Shown here piece by piece: positions 17,586-29,802 of a stretch of 64,000 nt of DNA. The stretch comes from Mitsuaria sp. GD03876. GTDB taxonomy: Bacteria > Pseudomonadota > Gammaproteobacteria > Burkholderiales > Burkholderiaceae_C. The notes beneath the pieces were generated by a model. That model saw only the letters and a list, made by a program, of their open reading frames with translations. It was not told the DNA's origin and made no database searches. Numbering within the stretch: position 1 is the stretch's first letter; each line of letters opens with the position of its first letter. The stretch is from NCBI RefSeq assembly GCF_029840635.1, contig NZ_JAOCCU010000020.1, positions 51,234 through 115,233 of the forward strand, in the 5' to 3' direction. The position numbers and the translations under genes are program-made.

Positions 17586-18002
17586 TCAGCGCTTGGCGCG
17601 GAACTTCCGCAGGGCCGCGATCTGCGCGGCCATCGCGGCGAATTCGCTTTGCGCCTTGGCGAAGTCGATGTCGCTCTTGGCGTTCTTCATCGCGTCCTCG
17701 GCGGCCTTCTTGGCGGCTTCGGCGCGGGCCTCGTCGAGGTCCTTGCCGCGGATCGCCGTGTCGGCCAGCACCGTGACGATGTCGGGTTGCACTTCGAGCA
17801 GACCGCCGGCGACGAAGACGAATTCCTCGTCGCCGTCGGGACGCTGGATGCGCACCGCGCCCGGCTTGATGCGGGTGATCAGCGGGGTGTGCTTGGGCAG
17901 GATGCCCAGCTCGCCGCCTTCGCCCGGCAGCGCCACGAATTTCGCCTCGCCCGAGAAGATCTGCTCTTCCGCCGAGACCACGTTCACGTGGAGGGTTGCC
18001 AT
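17586..18002 (-). CDS. atpC: ATP synthase F1 epsilon subunit
   Basis: 138 residues. Epsilon sits on the F1 central stalk and inhibits ATP hydrolysis. The N-terminal beta-sandwich is clear ([39 protein letters not shown]), followed by a C-terminal helical part rich in Ala and Lys. It is the last gene of the operon, 81 nt after atpD. Confidence 0.97.
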   Translation of the reverse strand: MATLHVNVVSAEEQIFSGEAKFVALPGEGGELGILPKHTPLITRIKPGAVRIQRPDGDEEFVFVAGGLLEVQPDIVTVLADTAIRGKDLDEARAEAAKKAAEDAMKNAKSDIDFAKAQSEFAAMAAQIAALRKFRAKR

Positions 18003-18083
18003 TGCGTTTCCTTGATCGAGAGGTGAGAAGTCCGTTCAGGCATCGAAGGCGCGTCGCCGTGGCGGCGCACCTTCGAAAGGCCT

Positions 18084-19508
<1,425 letters not shown>

Positions 19509-19544
19509 TCAATTCAAATCTGTTGCCTGCGATCGATCGCGAGA

Positions 19545-20420
19545 TCAACCGCTGATGGCGGCCGCGCCGCTGACGATTTCCGACAGTTCCTTCGTGATCG
19601 CGGCCTGGCGGGTCTTGTTGTAGACCAGCTTCAGCTCGCCGATCAGCGTCCCGGCGTTGTCGGTCGCGGCCTTCATGGCCACCATGCGCGCGGATTGCTC
19701 CGACGCCATGTTCTCGGCCACGGCCTGGTAGACCAGGGCCTCGGTGTAGCGCACCAGCAGCTCGTTGATCACCGTCGGGGCGTCGGGTTCGTACAGGTAA
19801 TCCCATGCGTGACCCGCGGCATCCGTCTCCAGCGACTCGGCCGTCAGCGGCAGCAGCTGCTGCACCACCGGCTCCTGCTTCATCGTGTTGACGAAGCGGG
19901 TGTAGCAGAGATAGACCGCCGACAACCGGCCTTCCGCGTAGGCGTCCAGCAGCGTCTTGACCGGGCCGACCAGCTTCTCGAGCTGGGGGCTGTCGCCGAG
20001 CTGCGTCGCATGCGCGACGACCTTGGCGCCGATCCGGTTCATGAAGCCCAGACCCTTGTTGCCGATCGCCACCACTTCCGCCTTCTGGCCGGCCGTCTCA
20101 AGTTCCTTGAGCTTGGCCGTCGTCACGCGGAGCAGGTTGGTGTTCAGACCACCGCACAGCCCCTTGTCCGTCGTGACCACGACGAAGCCCGCCGTCTTGG
20201 CGTCGGGGTGCGGCACCATGAACGGATGACGGTACTCGGGGTTGGCCTTCGAGAGATTGGCGGCGATGTTGCCGACCTTCTCCGCGTACGGACGGGCCGC
20301 GCGCATCCGATCCTGCGCCTTGCGCATCTTCGAAGCGGCGACCATTTCCATGGCCTTGGTGATCTTCTTGGTGTTCTCGACCGACTTGATCTTGCCGCGA
20401 ATTTCCTTGCCTGCTGCCAT
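19545..20420 (-). CDS. atpG: ATP synthase F1 gamma subunit
   Basis: 291 residues. Gamma is the rotating central shaft. The N-terminal helix reads [21 protein letters not shown] and the C-terminal helix ends with [24 protein letters not shown], both diagnostic. AGGAGAA lies just upstream of the ATG. It starts 58 nt after the atpA stop. Confidence 0.98.
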   Translation of the reverse strand: MAAGKEIRGKIKSVENTKKITKAMEMVAASKMRKAQDRMRAARPYAEKVGNIAANLSKANPEYRHPFMVPHPDAKTAGFVVVTTDKGLCGGLNTNLLRVTTAKLKELETAGQKAEVVAIGNKGLGFMNRIGAKVVAHATQLGDSPQLEKLVGPVKTLLDAYAEGRLSAVYLCYTRFVNTMKQEPVVQQLLPLTAESLETDAAGHAWDYLYEPDAPTVINELLVRYTEALVYQAVAENMASEQSARMVAMKAATDNAGTLIGELKLVYNKTRQAAITKELSEIVSGAAAISG

Positions 20421-20478
20421 GATTTCTCCTGTGAGGGCCGGGTCTTGCCAGACTTCAGCGAGACCCGGTCATGGTTGC

Positions 20479-22032
<1,554 letters not shown>

Positions 22033-22123
22033 TGCTTGCTCCCAACGGCATCCCGCCGAAGCGGGACACCAGGGTGAATCGGGGGGATCTTGGCAGTCGG
22101 GACTGGTGCCTGAGGCCGGGGCC

Positions 22124-22657
22124 TCAAGCGCTCAGCGCCACTTTCATGCGTTCCAGGCGGGCCTTCACCGAGGTGTCCAGCACCTCGTCGCCGACCACCA
22201 CACGGATACCGCCGATCAGGCCAGGCTCCAGCTCAACATGGGCTTGCAGCTTGCGACCGAAGCGCTTCTCCAGCGACGCGACCACGTCGGCCAGCTGGGC
22301 CGGCTCGATCGGGTACGCGCTGTAGATGTGCGCATCGGACACGCCGGAAGCGGCGTTGGCCAGTTCGTGGAACTGCTGGACCATCGCCGGCAGCGCCGAC
22401 AGGCGGCCGTTGGCGATCACCTCGCGCAGGAAGTTCTGCACGCCAGGCTGCAGCGTCTGCTTGCTGGCCGCCGACATGACCTGGAACACCTGCTCGGTGC
22501 CCACCTTCGGGTCTTCGGCGAACTGGCGCAGCTGGCTGTCGCCGGCGACGAGCGCCAGCGCGGCAAGCTGCTCGTTCCAGGCCTTCAGGTCCTGGGAGGA
22601 CGCGACCTGGAACAGCGCTTCAGCGTAGGGACGGGCAATGGTTGCGAGTTCAGCCAT
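22124..22657 (-). CDS. atpH: ATP synthase delta subunit
   Basis: 177 residues. Delta links the peripheral stalk to the top of F1. The N-terminal helical domain begins [15 protein letters not shown], and the C-terminal part has the family [23 protein letters not shown] ending, where GG and D are conserved. It starts 2 nt after the atpF stop. Confidence 0.97.
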   Translation of the reverse strand: MAELATIARPYAEALFQVASSQDLKAWNEQLAALALVAGDSQLRQFAEDPKVGTEQVFQVMSAASKQTLQPGVQNFLREVIANGRLSALPAMVQQFHELANAASGVSDAHIYSAYPIEPAQLADVVASLEKRFGRKLQAHVELEPGLIGGIRVVVGDEVLDTSVKARLERMKVALSA

Positions 22658-22659
22658 GA

Positions 22660-23130
22660 TTACAGCTCCGTCTTGAGACGGTTCAGCAATTCGGCGTGCA
22701 CGCTGGCATTGACCTCGCGCTGCAGGATTTGCTCGGCGCCCTTGACGGCCAGCGCGGCGACCTGCTCGCGCAGGGCCTCGCGGGCACGCACCGACTGCTG
22801 CTCGGCTTCAGCCTTGGCAGCGGCGATGATCTTGGCAGCCTCGTCTTCCGCGCGCTTCTTCGCCTCGTCCACGATCGCCACGCCGCGCTTCTCAGCGTCG
22901 GACAGCAGCTTGGTGGTTTCGTTGCGGGTCTGCGCCAGTTGCTCGTCGACCTTCTTGTTGGCGTTGGCCAGTTCGGCCTTCGCCTGGTCGGCGGCAGCCA
23001 GGCCAGTGCGGATCTTGTCCGCGCGTTCGTCCAGCGCCTTGACGATCGGCGGCCAGATGAACTTCATCGTCACGAACACGAGGACGATGAACGGGATCCA
23101 CTGAATGAACAGGCTAGCGTTGATATTCAC
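22660..23130 (-). CDS. atpF: ATP synthase F0 b subunit
   Basis: 156 residues. One N-terminal transmembrane helix (about 6-26, [19 protein letters not shown]) precedes a long charged, Ala-rich coiled coil that forms the peripheral stalk. The length equals that of the E. coli b subunit. It starts 37 nt after atpE. Confidence 0.98.
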   Translation of the reverse strand: MNINASLFIQWIPFIVLVFVTMKFIWPPIVKALDERADKIRTGLAAADQAKAELANANKKVDEQLAQTRNETTKLLSDAEKRGVAIVDEAKKRAEDEAAKIIAAAKAEAEQQSVRAREALREQVAALAVKGAEQILQREVNASVHAELLNRLKTEL

Positions 23131-23167
23131 GGCACGATCCTTTCAGACGTGAAAGGGGCGTGGCGGA

Positions 23168-23434
<267 letters not shown>

Positions 23435-23496
23435 TTAGATAAAAAGGAAAGGGAAAAGGAATCGGGAAATCGAAGGATCGTGACTGTCCGGCCGGA

Positions 23497-24375
23497 TCAG
23501 TGCGCGTCGTGCGCCTGGCCCAGGTAGATCAGCGTCAGCATCATGAAGATGAAGGCCTGCAGCGTGATCACCAGGATGTGGAACAGCGTCCAGACCGTGC
23601 CGGCGATGACGTGGCCGATGGCCAGGCCGATGCCGGTGCCGGTCAGGGCCCAGCCGCCGCCCATCAGGGCGATCAGCATGAACACGAGTTCGCCGGCGAA
23701 CATGTTGCCGAACAGTCGCATGCCATGAGACACCGTCTTGGCGATGAACTCGATGACCTGCATGAGGAAGTTGAACGGCCACAGGGCCCAGTGGTCGCCG
23801 AACGGCGCCGAGATCAGCTCATGGGCCCAGCCGCCCAGGCCCTTGATCTTGATGTTGTAGAAGAAGCACAGCAGCAGCACGCCGGTGGACAGGCCGAGCG
23901 TCGTCGACAGGTCCGCGGTCGGGACGACGCGCATGTAGGCGTGGTGGGCATCATGGCCGGTGGAGGCGACATAGCCGGTCCACAGCGAGGGCAGCCAGTC
24001 GACCGGCAGCATGTCCATGGCATTCATGAAGAAGATCCACATGAACACGGTCAGCGCGACCGGGCCGACGAGCCGGCGGCTCTTCTCGTTGTGGATCAGC
24101 GCCTTGGCCTGGTTGTCGACCATCTCGACCAGGATCTCGACGGCGGCCTGGAAGCGGCCGGGGACGCCGGCATGCGCCTTGCGTGCGGCACGCCACAGGA
24201 AGAACAGCGCGATCAGTCCGAGGACCGAGGTGTACAGCAGCGAGTCGAAGTTGAAGACGTTGAAGTCGACGATGCTCGTCTGCTTGACGTCCTCGAATTG
24301 GAAATTCTTTTGCCAGTGCTGCAAGTGGTGGGTGATGTATTCACCCGAGGTCGGCGCGTGTCCTTCTGCTGCCAT
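23497..24375 (-). CDS. atpB: ATP synthase F0 a subunit
   Basis: 292 residues with five to six transmembrane helices. The essential arginine lies in SHGMRLFGNMFAGE and the C-terminal helix reads WTLFHILVITLQAFIFMML. The N-terminal extension with HHLQHW before the first helix is common in Betaproteobacteria. It starts 15 nt after atpI. Confidence 0.98.
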   Translation of the reverse strand: MAAEGHAPTSGEYITHHLQHWQKNFQFEDVKQTSIVDFNVFNFDSLLYTSVLGLIALFFLWRAARKAHAGVPGRFQAAVEILVEMVDNQAKALIHNEKSRRLVGPVALTVFMWIFFMNAMDMLPVDWLPSLWTGYVASTGHDAHHAYMRVVPTADLSTTLGLSTGVLLLCFFYNIKIKGLGGWAHELISAPFGDHWALWPFNFLMQVIEFIAKTVSHGMRLFGNMFAGELVFMLIALMGGGWALTGTGIGLAIGHVIAGTVWTLFHILVITLQAFIFMMLTLIYLGQAHDAH

Positions 24376-24390
24376 GGTTGCTTTCCGATG

Positions 24391-24945
24391 CTATTTTTTG
24401 AATCGACCCCGCCGAAGCAGGGCCAGCCAATTTGCCTTCAGGGTCACGACCAGGGTCGACAGCAGCGCTGCCCAACTCAAGGCCTTGAACCCCACGGCGA
24501 CCGCCACCAGGATGGCGACCGCCAGAATGATCTTGATCAGCTCCCACACCATGAACGACAGCACCGCGGTGCCGCCGCCCATCGCCGGGCGCCGGGTCAT
24601 GCCCCACGCCATCAGGGCGTTCGGCACGACCACCGAGACGGCACCGAACAGCGCCGACCAGGTTTTGTCGCCCTCCAGGGACAGCAGTCCCCACAGCGCG
24701 ACCATCACGGCCCCCGCCGCCGCCTGCCAGGTCAACAACGACCAGGCCGACACCACCGGAAGCCGGGCTCGCAAGTCCTGGGCTTGTTCTCGCGTCAGGG
24801 GCTTGAAAGCCGCTTCGTCGCCCGTATCTCCCTCGATTCCATCGTCCCAGGGATCCTGGCTGGCGGTGCCTGGGGCGTTCGTTTGAACGCGCCTGGGCGG
24901 CTCGGCGGGCGGCGCATCGGGTGCGCGCGCAGGATCGGGGTTCAC
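24391..24945 (-). CDS. atpI: ATP synthase-associated protein I
   Basis: 184 residues if translation begins at GTG 24945. The charged, Pro-rich N-terminal 85 residues precede four hydrophobic segments (about 88-178), as in AtpI, which helps assemble the c ring. No ATG lies in a sensible place: upstream ATGs would be above the TATAAT promoter at 24977-24982. No clear Shine-Dalgarno sequence precedes the GTG, so the start is the least certain of the operon. Gene order then follows the standard I-B-E-F-H-A-G-D-C. Confidence 0.8.
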   Translation of the reverse strand: MNPDPARAPDAPPAEPPRRVQTNAPGTASQDPWDDGIEGDTGDEAAFKPLTREQAQDLRARLPVVSAWSLLTWQAAAGAVMVALWGLLSLEGDKTWSALFGAVSVVVPNALMAWGMTRRPAMGGGTAVLSFMVWELIKIILAVAILVAVAVGFKALSWAALLSTLVVTLKANWLALLRRGRFKK

Positions 24946-24976
24946 GGCGTCGGGGGGCGAGCGGCAAAACCACGGG

Positions 24977-24982
24977 ATTATA
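24977..24982 (-). promoter_or_regulatory. Likely -10 element of the atp operon promoter
   Basis: A perfect TATAAT on the minus strand lies 31 nt upstream of the proposed atpI GTG. No convincing -35 hexamer is seen at 16-18 nt; AGGGTC or GGGTCT occupy that position. The predicted transcript would have a leader of about 20-25 nt. Confidence 0.5.
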
Positions 24983-25226
24983 GGGGTACTGGCCTGACAG
25001 ACCCTTAACAGCCCGAGTCGCCGGCCCATCCGCCTCAACTTGACAGCCTGTGCGAAGCGCGCATAGGACCGTGCCGCGCCCTGTTCATGGGGGCTGGACG
25101 CTTGGAACGCCCCGTCCCGGCGCTCCGGCGCGCGAGGTGCGCGCGCAACACCTGCCCCCTGGACCGCGCTCGGGATTGCGTTCAGTCCGCGCGGGCCGTG
25201 CCGCAAGTCATGTGGCGACGACCGGT

Positions 25227-26174
25227 TCAGCCCGGCCAGCGGGCGAACCGCACCGGCAATCCGGCCACCGGCACCCGCATCTTGAGCACGCAGCCGGCCC
25301 AAGGTTGTGCGGCGAGCTCGGCCTCGCTGCGCTTTTCCCGTGCGGTGGTGATGAAAATGGTGCGCAGGTCCGCGCCGCCGAAGGCCGGCATCGTCGCGCA
25401 GCGCACCGGCAGCTCGACGCGCGTGAGCACCTCGCCCGCGGGCGACAGCCGCAGCAGTTGCTGCCCTTCCATCATCGCGACCCAGTAGCCGCCCTCGACG
25501 TCGACCGCCGCGCCATCCGGCCGGCCGCCGTAGGTGTCCAGCGGCTGGTCCGCGCCGCGCGGCTCGAAGCGCGCGAACGGTTCGCGCTCGCCGAGCGCGC
25601 CGGTCTCCGCGTCGAAGCGCATCCGGTAGATCTCGTGGGCCTTGGTGTCGGACCAGTACATCGTGCCGCCGTCCGGGCTCCAGCCCAGGCCGTTGGACGT
25701 GGTGATGCCGTCCTTCATCGCGACGAAGGCGCCATCGCGCAGGCAGTACAGCGCCGACACCGGCTGGCGCGCGTCGTCGATCGTGCCGACCCAGAGCCGC
25801 CCTTTCGCGTCGGCCTTGCCGTCGTTGAAACGCCGCTTGGACGCGTCATAGGGGGGATCGAGGAGCTTCTCGTACGCGCCGGTGGCCGGATCGAAGCGCC
25901 ACAGCCCGTTGCGCTGCGGGATCAGCAGTCCGCCGCCTTCCAGCGGCACGACGCAGCCGGGCTCGTCATTGAGCGCCCAGCGGGTGGGCGCCCCGGCGCC
26001 GTTGTCGAGCCGGAACAACGCCTTGCCCGGGATGTCGACGTAATAGAGGCATTGCTCTACCGGATGCCAGAACGGCGATTCGCCCAACAGCGCCGGCGTC
26101 GTCGACGCGGGCTCGAGGCGGAAATGCTCGTCCGGGGACGCGGGGATCGAGGCGGAGGCTTGCGGCGAGGTCAT
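25227..26174 (-). CDS. SMP-30/gluconolactonase (LRE) family protein
   Basis: 315 residues. The six-bladed propeller lactonase pattern is clear: LLGESPFWHPVEQCLYYVDIPG near residues 29-50, with the metal-binding Glu in GES; KADAKGRLWVGTID with its Asn/Asp context; and TSNGLGWSPDGGTMYWSDT carrying the second metal ligands N and D. The family includes gluconolactonase, arabinonolactonase and regucalcin. No sugar-catabolic gene is adjacent, so the natural lactone is unknown. It lies 50 nt downstream of the acetyltransferase gene on the same strand. Confidence 0.9.
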   Translation of the reverse strand: MTSPQASASIPASPDEHFRLEPASTTPALLGESPFWHPVEQCLYYVDIPGKALFRLDNGAGAPTRWALNDEPGCVVPLEGGGLLIPQRNGLWRFDPATGAYEKLLDPPYDASKRRFNDGKADAKGRLWVGTIDDARQPVSALYCLRDGAFVAMKDGITTSNGLGWSPDGGTMYWSDTKAHEIYRMRFDAETGALGEREPFARFEPRGADQPLDTYGGRPDGAAVDVEGGYWVAMMEGQQLLRLSPAGEVLTRVELPVRCATMPAFGGADLRTIFITTAREKRSEAELAAQPWAGCVLKMRVPVAGLPVRFARWPG

Positions 26175-26224
26175 CCCGCGATGCTATGCCGGTAACCCGG
26201 CGAAACCGGATGCCCCCGCGGCGA

Positions 26225-26716
26225 TCAGGCCAGGTCGACCTTCAGGTAATGCGCGCCGGCGATCGGGTTGAAGTAGTACGGCGGGATTTCCTCGAAGCCC
26301 AGGCTCTCGTACAGGCCGCGCGCGGCTTCCATGTCGTCCAGGGTGTCCAGCAGCATGCTGGAGTAGCCGGCGCCGGTGGCGCGGTCGATCAGCGCCTGCG
26401 CCATCGTGCGGCCCAGGCCGAAGCGGCGGAACGCGGGGCGGATGAACAGGCGCTTCATCTCGCAGGCGTTGGCGTAGTCCGAATCGGCCATCGGCCGGAA
26501 GCCGCCGCAACCGGCGACCTGGCCGTCGACCAGCGCCAGCAGCATCGCGCCTTGCGGCGCGTCGTATTCGCCGGGCAGCGAGGCCAGTTCCTGCTCGAAG
26601 TTCTGGAAGTCCAGGTCGATGTCCAGGGTCTGCGCGTATTCGCGCATGATCGCGCGCGCTTCTTCCCACATCGTGGGTGAATCGGGGCAGATCAGTCGTA
26701 TCTCAGGGGTATCCAC
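26225..26716 (-). CDS. GNAT family N-acetyltransferase
   Basis: 163 residues if started at GTG 26716 (VDTPEIRLIC); an in-frame TTG at 26752 and an ATG 15 codons further in are alternatives, and no ribosome binding site decides. The acetyl-CoA motif is present as FRRFGLGRTMAQALIDRATG, with GYSSMLLDTLDDMEAARGLYESLGF after it, the usual end of a GNAT fold. The N-terminus resembles small GNAT proteins with an EAR..REYA helix. Substrate unknown. Confidence 0.85.
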   Translation of the reverse strand: MDTPEIRLICPDSPTMWEEARAIMREYAQTLDIDLDFQNFEQELASLPGEYDAPQGAMLLALVDGQVAGCGGFRPMADSDYANACEMKRLFIRPAFRRFGLGRTMAQALIDRATGAGYSSMLLDTLDDMEAARGLYESLGFEEIPPYYFNPIAGAHYLKVDLA

Positions 26717-26789
26717 AGCGGGCGAGTGTAGCGAGCGGGGAATTGGCGGCAAGGCGCGCGTCTAGGGACCCGCCTCCACGCGCGGCCGT

Positions 26790-27428
26790 TCAGGGCCCGG
26801 CGGCGGGGCCGTGCGCGGCGAAGCCGGGACGTCGCGAGAGCCGTTCGAGCCAGGCCTGGACGGCGGGAAGCTCGACATGCGGGATCGGCGCGGCGCGCCA
26901 GCGATGGGCCGACAGGCCGAGCACCACGTCGGCCAGCGTGAAGGCGTCGCCCAGCACGAACGGGCCGCCCGAGCGCGCGAGCTGCCTGTCGAGCATCGCC
27001 ATGTGGCGGTTCCAGTTCGCGATGCTGGCCTCGATCTGCGCCGGATCCTGGTGCAGCGCGCTCTTGCGCACCGTGGCCATGAACGCGTAGCGCCAGCTGT
27101 TGTTGAGCTCGCCGCCCTGCCAATCCATCCACATCTCGACCAGCGCCCGGCGCCGCGGCGCCTCGGGCAGCAGGTCGTCACGGCCTTCGCGGCGGGCGAG
27201 GTAGCGGCAGATGCTGTTGCTCTCCCACATCGAGAAGGCGGCCCCGTCCGCGGCCGCATCGGCATCGATCAGCACCGGCATCATCGCGTTCGGGTTGAGC
27301 GCGCGGAACGCGTCGGCCTTCACGTCGACGTCCTCGCGCGCCAGGTCCAGGCCCAGCTCGACGCCGGTCCACAGCACCTTGCGCACGTTGATTGACGCCG
27401 CGCGTCCGAGCACGCGCAGCCCGCTCAT
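26790..27428 (-). CDS. Glutathione S-transferase family protein
   Basis: 212 residues, started at MSGLRVLGRAASINVRKVLW. A thioredoxin-fold N-domain (about 1-80, with the cis-proline in MMPVLID and ESNSICRYLARR, the glutathione-binding E-S pair) is followed by an all-helical C-domain ending in FTLADVVLGLSAHRW. The likely catalytic position is Ser/Asn in AASINVRK. Its ATG overlaps the stop of the AlaX gene by 4 nt (ATGA), so it is the last gene of the PhzF-VOC-AlaX-GST operon. Confidence 0.92.
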   Translation of the reverse strand: MSGLRVLGRAASINVRKVLWTGVELGLDLAREDVDVKADAFRALNPNAMMPVLIDADAAADGAAFSMWESNSICRYLARREGRDDLLPEAPRRRALVEMWMDWQGGELNNSWRYAFMATVRKSALHQDPAQIEASIANWNRHMAMLDRQLARSGGPFVLGDAFTLADVVLGLSAHRWRAAPIPHVELPAVQAWLERLSRRPGFAAHGPAAGP

Positions 27429-28171
27429 GCCGCGGGCGCGGAGGCGGCGTCGCTCGCGAAGCCGAGCACCACGCGCCGCGTCTTCGCCGACTTCTTCTCG
27501 ATCTTCGTGACGACCACCGCGCCGATCTCGGCGGTGTTGGCCACGTGCGTGCCGCCGCAGGGCTGCAGGTCCACGCCGTCGATCTTGAGCACCCGCACGC
27601 GGCCCGAACCGCGCGGCGGCTGCACGCTCATGCTGCGCACCAGGCCGGGGTTGGCGTCGAGGTCCTCGTCGCTGATCCAGCTGTGGCTGACCGGATGCGC
27701 CTCGGCGACCAGCCGGGCGATGCCCGCGGTCAACGCGTCCTTGTCGAGCGCGTCGGTCATGTGGAAATCGAGCCGCGCGTAGCCGGCGGTGATCGAGCAG
27801 CCGTCCACCGGATGCGGCACCAGCGCGCACAGCAGGTGCGTCGCGGTGTGGAAACGCATGTGGGCATGGCGGCGCGACCAGTCGATGCGCGCGGTCACCG
27901 GCAGGCCACCGCCCAGGGCGTCCAGGCCGCCCAGGTCCTGTTCCGGCGCGGGCAGGTGCAGGATCTCGCCGCCCTCGCCCTTGCGGGTGTCGGCGATGCG
28001 GATCTCGCGGCCGCCGGGCAGCGTCAGCGTGCCGGCGTCGCCGGCCTGCCCGCCGCCTTGCGGATAGAACACCGTGCGGTCCAGCAGCAGGCCGCGCTCG
28101 TCGGCGCGCAGCAGCATGGCCTCGCACTCGCGCAACTGCGCGTCCTCGCGGAACAGGTCCTGGGTGCTCAT
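27425..28171 (-). CDS. Free-standing alanyl-tRNA editing protein (AlaX-like)
   Basis: 248 residues, started at MSTQDLFREDAQL. AlaX proteins hydrolyse Ser-tRNA(Ala) or Gly-tRNA(Ala) in trans. The zinc ligands are in HTATHLL (about residues 112-118) and CGGTHVAN (about 212-219), and the N-terminal subdomain FYPQGGGQAGD, shared with AlaRS, makes this the larger AlaX type. The C-terminus continues into KIEKKSAKTRRV. Overlap of both ends with neighbours by 4 nt indicates translational coupling to the VOC and GST genes. Confidence 0.93.
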   Translation of the reverse strand: MSTQDLFREDAQLRECEAMLLRADERGLLLDRTVFYPQGGGQAGDAGTLTLPGGREIRIADTRKGEGGEILHLPAPEQDLGGLDALGGGLPVTARIDWSRRHAHMRFHTATHLLCALVPHPVDGCSITAGYARLDFHMTDALDKDALTAGIARLVAEAHPVSHSWISDEDLDANPGLVRSMSVQPPRGSGRVRVLKIDGVDLQPCGGTHVANTAEIGAVVVTKIEKKSAKTRRVVLGFASDAASAPAA

Positions 28172-28815
28172 CGAGGCAGGACGTCGTCGAGGTCGCCGGA
28201 CTGCGTCGGCTCGTCGGACAAGACGCCCTCGATCGCCTCCAGCTCGACCGTGCCCTTGGGCGTCGAGAGCTCGGCGCGCAGGCCGTCGCGGGCCTCGAAG
28301 CCGAGCAGTTGCACGCCGCTCTCGGGCAGCTTGTCGGTCGGATGGGCGTCGCCCTTCCATTCGATCGGCACCGGCAGGCGCTCCTTGCGCAGCCGGCGGC
28401 CGTCCTCGCGCAGCGCGATGCGCCAGCTCAGGTCGCCGCGCGCGGCCTCGACCGCCTCGCCGGCGTCGATGCCCTCGCTCTGCCAGATGGCCAGCGTCGC
28501 GTCCAGGTTCGGCACCCGCGCGACCCAGTGCAGCAGCGCCGGGCCGTCCTTCAGCCGGTCGCGCACGGCGGGCTGGTCCAGGTCGAACCAGCGCGGCCGG
28601 CCGGGATCCGGGGCCTCGGGGTCGATGGCGATGATTTCCAGGTAGCACCGCGGATAGGCCGGCGGCGCGCTGATGTTCAGCAGCAGGTTGTGCGTGCCCA
28701 TCAGCGCATGGCGTCCGCCGGGCTGGGGCGCGACGCCGAGGACGCGTTCGCACCAGGCGCGGCCCTCCTCCAGCGTGTTCGCGGCGACAACGAGATGATC
28801 GACTTCCATGTTCAT
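28168..28815 (-). CDS. VOC superfamily protein (glyoxalase-like)
   Basis: 215 residues. It opens with MEVDHLVVAANTLEEGRAWCERVLGVAP, a typical VOC beta-alpha-beta unit, and continues with GRHALMGTHNLLLN and CYLEIIAIDP, matching the Glyoxalase_3-like domain. The start may be two codons later (MEVDHL). Enzymatic function cannot be told. It starts 5 nt after the phzF-like gene and overlaps the AlaX start by 4 nt. Confidence 0.85.
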   Translation of the reverse strand: MNMEVDHLVVAANTLEEGRAWCERVLGVAPQPGGRHALMGTHNLLLNISAPPAYPRCYLEIIAIDPEAPDPGRPRWFDLDQPAVRDRLKDGPALLHWVARVPNLDATLAIWQSEGIDAGEAVEAARGDLSWRIALREDGRRLRKERLPVPIEWKGDAHPTDKLPESGVQLLGFEARDGLRAELSTPKGTVELEAIEGVLSDEPTQSGDLDDVLPR

Positions 28816-28819
28816 GGCT

Positions 28820-29659
28820 TCACAACCTCACCTGACCGTGGATCAACGGCGTGACATCGCCGCCAATCCAGCAATGTCCGCCCTCGCGTGCGACGTGGAC
28901 CCGGCCGGCGCGCCCGAGGGCGGCGCCCTGGGCGGCCACATAGCGATCGGGCGCCAGACCGGCGCCCTGCAGCCATAGTGCCAGACCCGCGTTGAGGCTG
29001 CCCGTCACCGGGTCTTCCGTGACACCGATGTCGGGCACGAAGGCCCGGACCTCGAACTGCTGCGGCGACCCCGCCGGATAGGCGCCGACGACGCCGAGCT
29101 TGAGCCCCGCCATCGCCACGAAGTCCGGCTGCAGGCGCAGCACCGCCTCCGCCGACGACAGCCGCGCGGCCATCCACTGCGGACCGTTGTCGACCCAGAC
29201 CAGGTCGAGCAGGTCCGGCTCGGCGATGCGCAGCGCCTTCAGCGCCTGGGCGCGCAGCGCGGGCTCGACCGGCCCTTCGCGGCGCAGCGGCGGCGCCGCG
29301 AACGCGAGCCTGCCACCGTCGCGGCGGATGCGAACGAGGCCGATCGCGCATTCCTGGACCACCTCGCCGGGCTGCTTCGGATCGCCGCCGGCGGCCAGCC
29401 AGGCGTGGGCGGAGCCCAGCGTCGGATGGCCCGCGAACGGCAGCTCGCCACCGGGCGTGAAGATGCGCACCCGGTAGTCGGCGGCCGGATCGGTCGGCGG
29501 CAGCAGGAAGGTCGTTTCCGACAGGTTGGTCCACTGCGCGAAGGCGGCCATCGTGGCCTCGTCCAGGCCCGCGCCGTCGACGACGACGGCCAGCGGGTTG
29601 CCCTTCAGGGCCTCGGCGGTGAAGACATCGACCTGGACGAATCGGCGGAGTTCGGACAT
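28820..29659 (-). CDS. PhzF family isomerase/epimerase-like protein
   Basis: 279 residues, begun at MSELRRFVQVDVFTAEA with GAGG upstream. The PhzF signature is complete: GNPLAVVVDGAGLD near residues 22-35, LSETTFLLPP with the catalytic-type glutamate, and FTPGGELPFAGHPTLGSAHAWL. A second half repeats the fold and ends VTEDPVTGSLNAGLALWL. True PhzF acts in phenazine synthesis, but no other phz gene is here, so this is one of the many uncharacterised relatives. It heads the four-gene operon. Confidence 0.92.
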   Translation of the reverse strand: MSELRRFVQVDVFTAEALKGNPLAVVVDGAGLDEATMAAFAQWTNLSETTFLLPPTDPAADYRVRIFTPGGELPFAGHPTLGSAHAWLAAGGDPKQPGEVVQECAIGLVRIRRDGGRLAFAAPPLRREGPVEPALRAQALKALRIAEPDLLDLVWVDNGPQWMAARLSSAEAVLRLQPDFVAMAGLKLGVVGAYPAGSPQQFEVRAFVPDIGVTEDPVTGSLNAGLALWLQGAGLAPDRYVAAQGAALGRAGRVHVAREGGHCWIGGDVTPLIHGQVRL

Positions 29660-29802
29660 CGGGAACCTCGTGGCGGCAGGGCGAAGTCGACCGCGCCCGG
29701 CTGACGGGGCGGTGACGGTGCCAGGAACAGGGGACACGCCGGGCGGCTGGGCCCGGCGCGGGCATCACGCGATCAACGCGCGCGACGCGCGGCCGGGGGG
29801 GC

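Noticed and set aside
26717..26752. TTG-initiated extension of the acetyltransferase
   Set aside because: No ribosome binding site, and the family N-terminus fits the GTG at 26716 better; start still uncertain.
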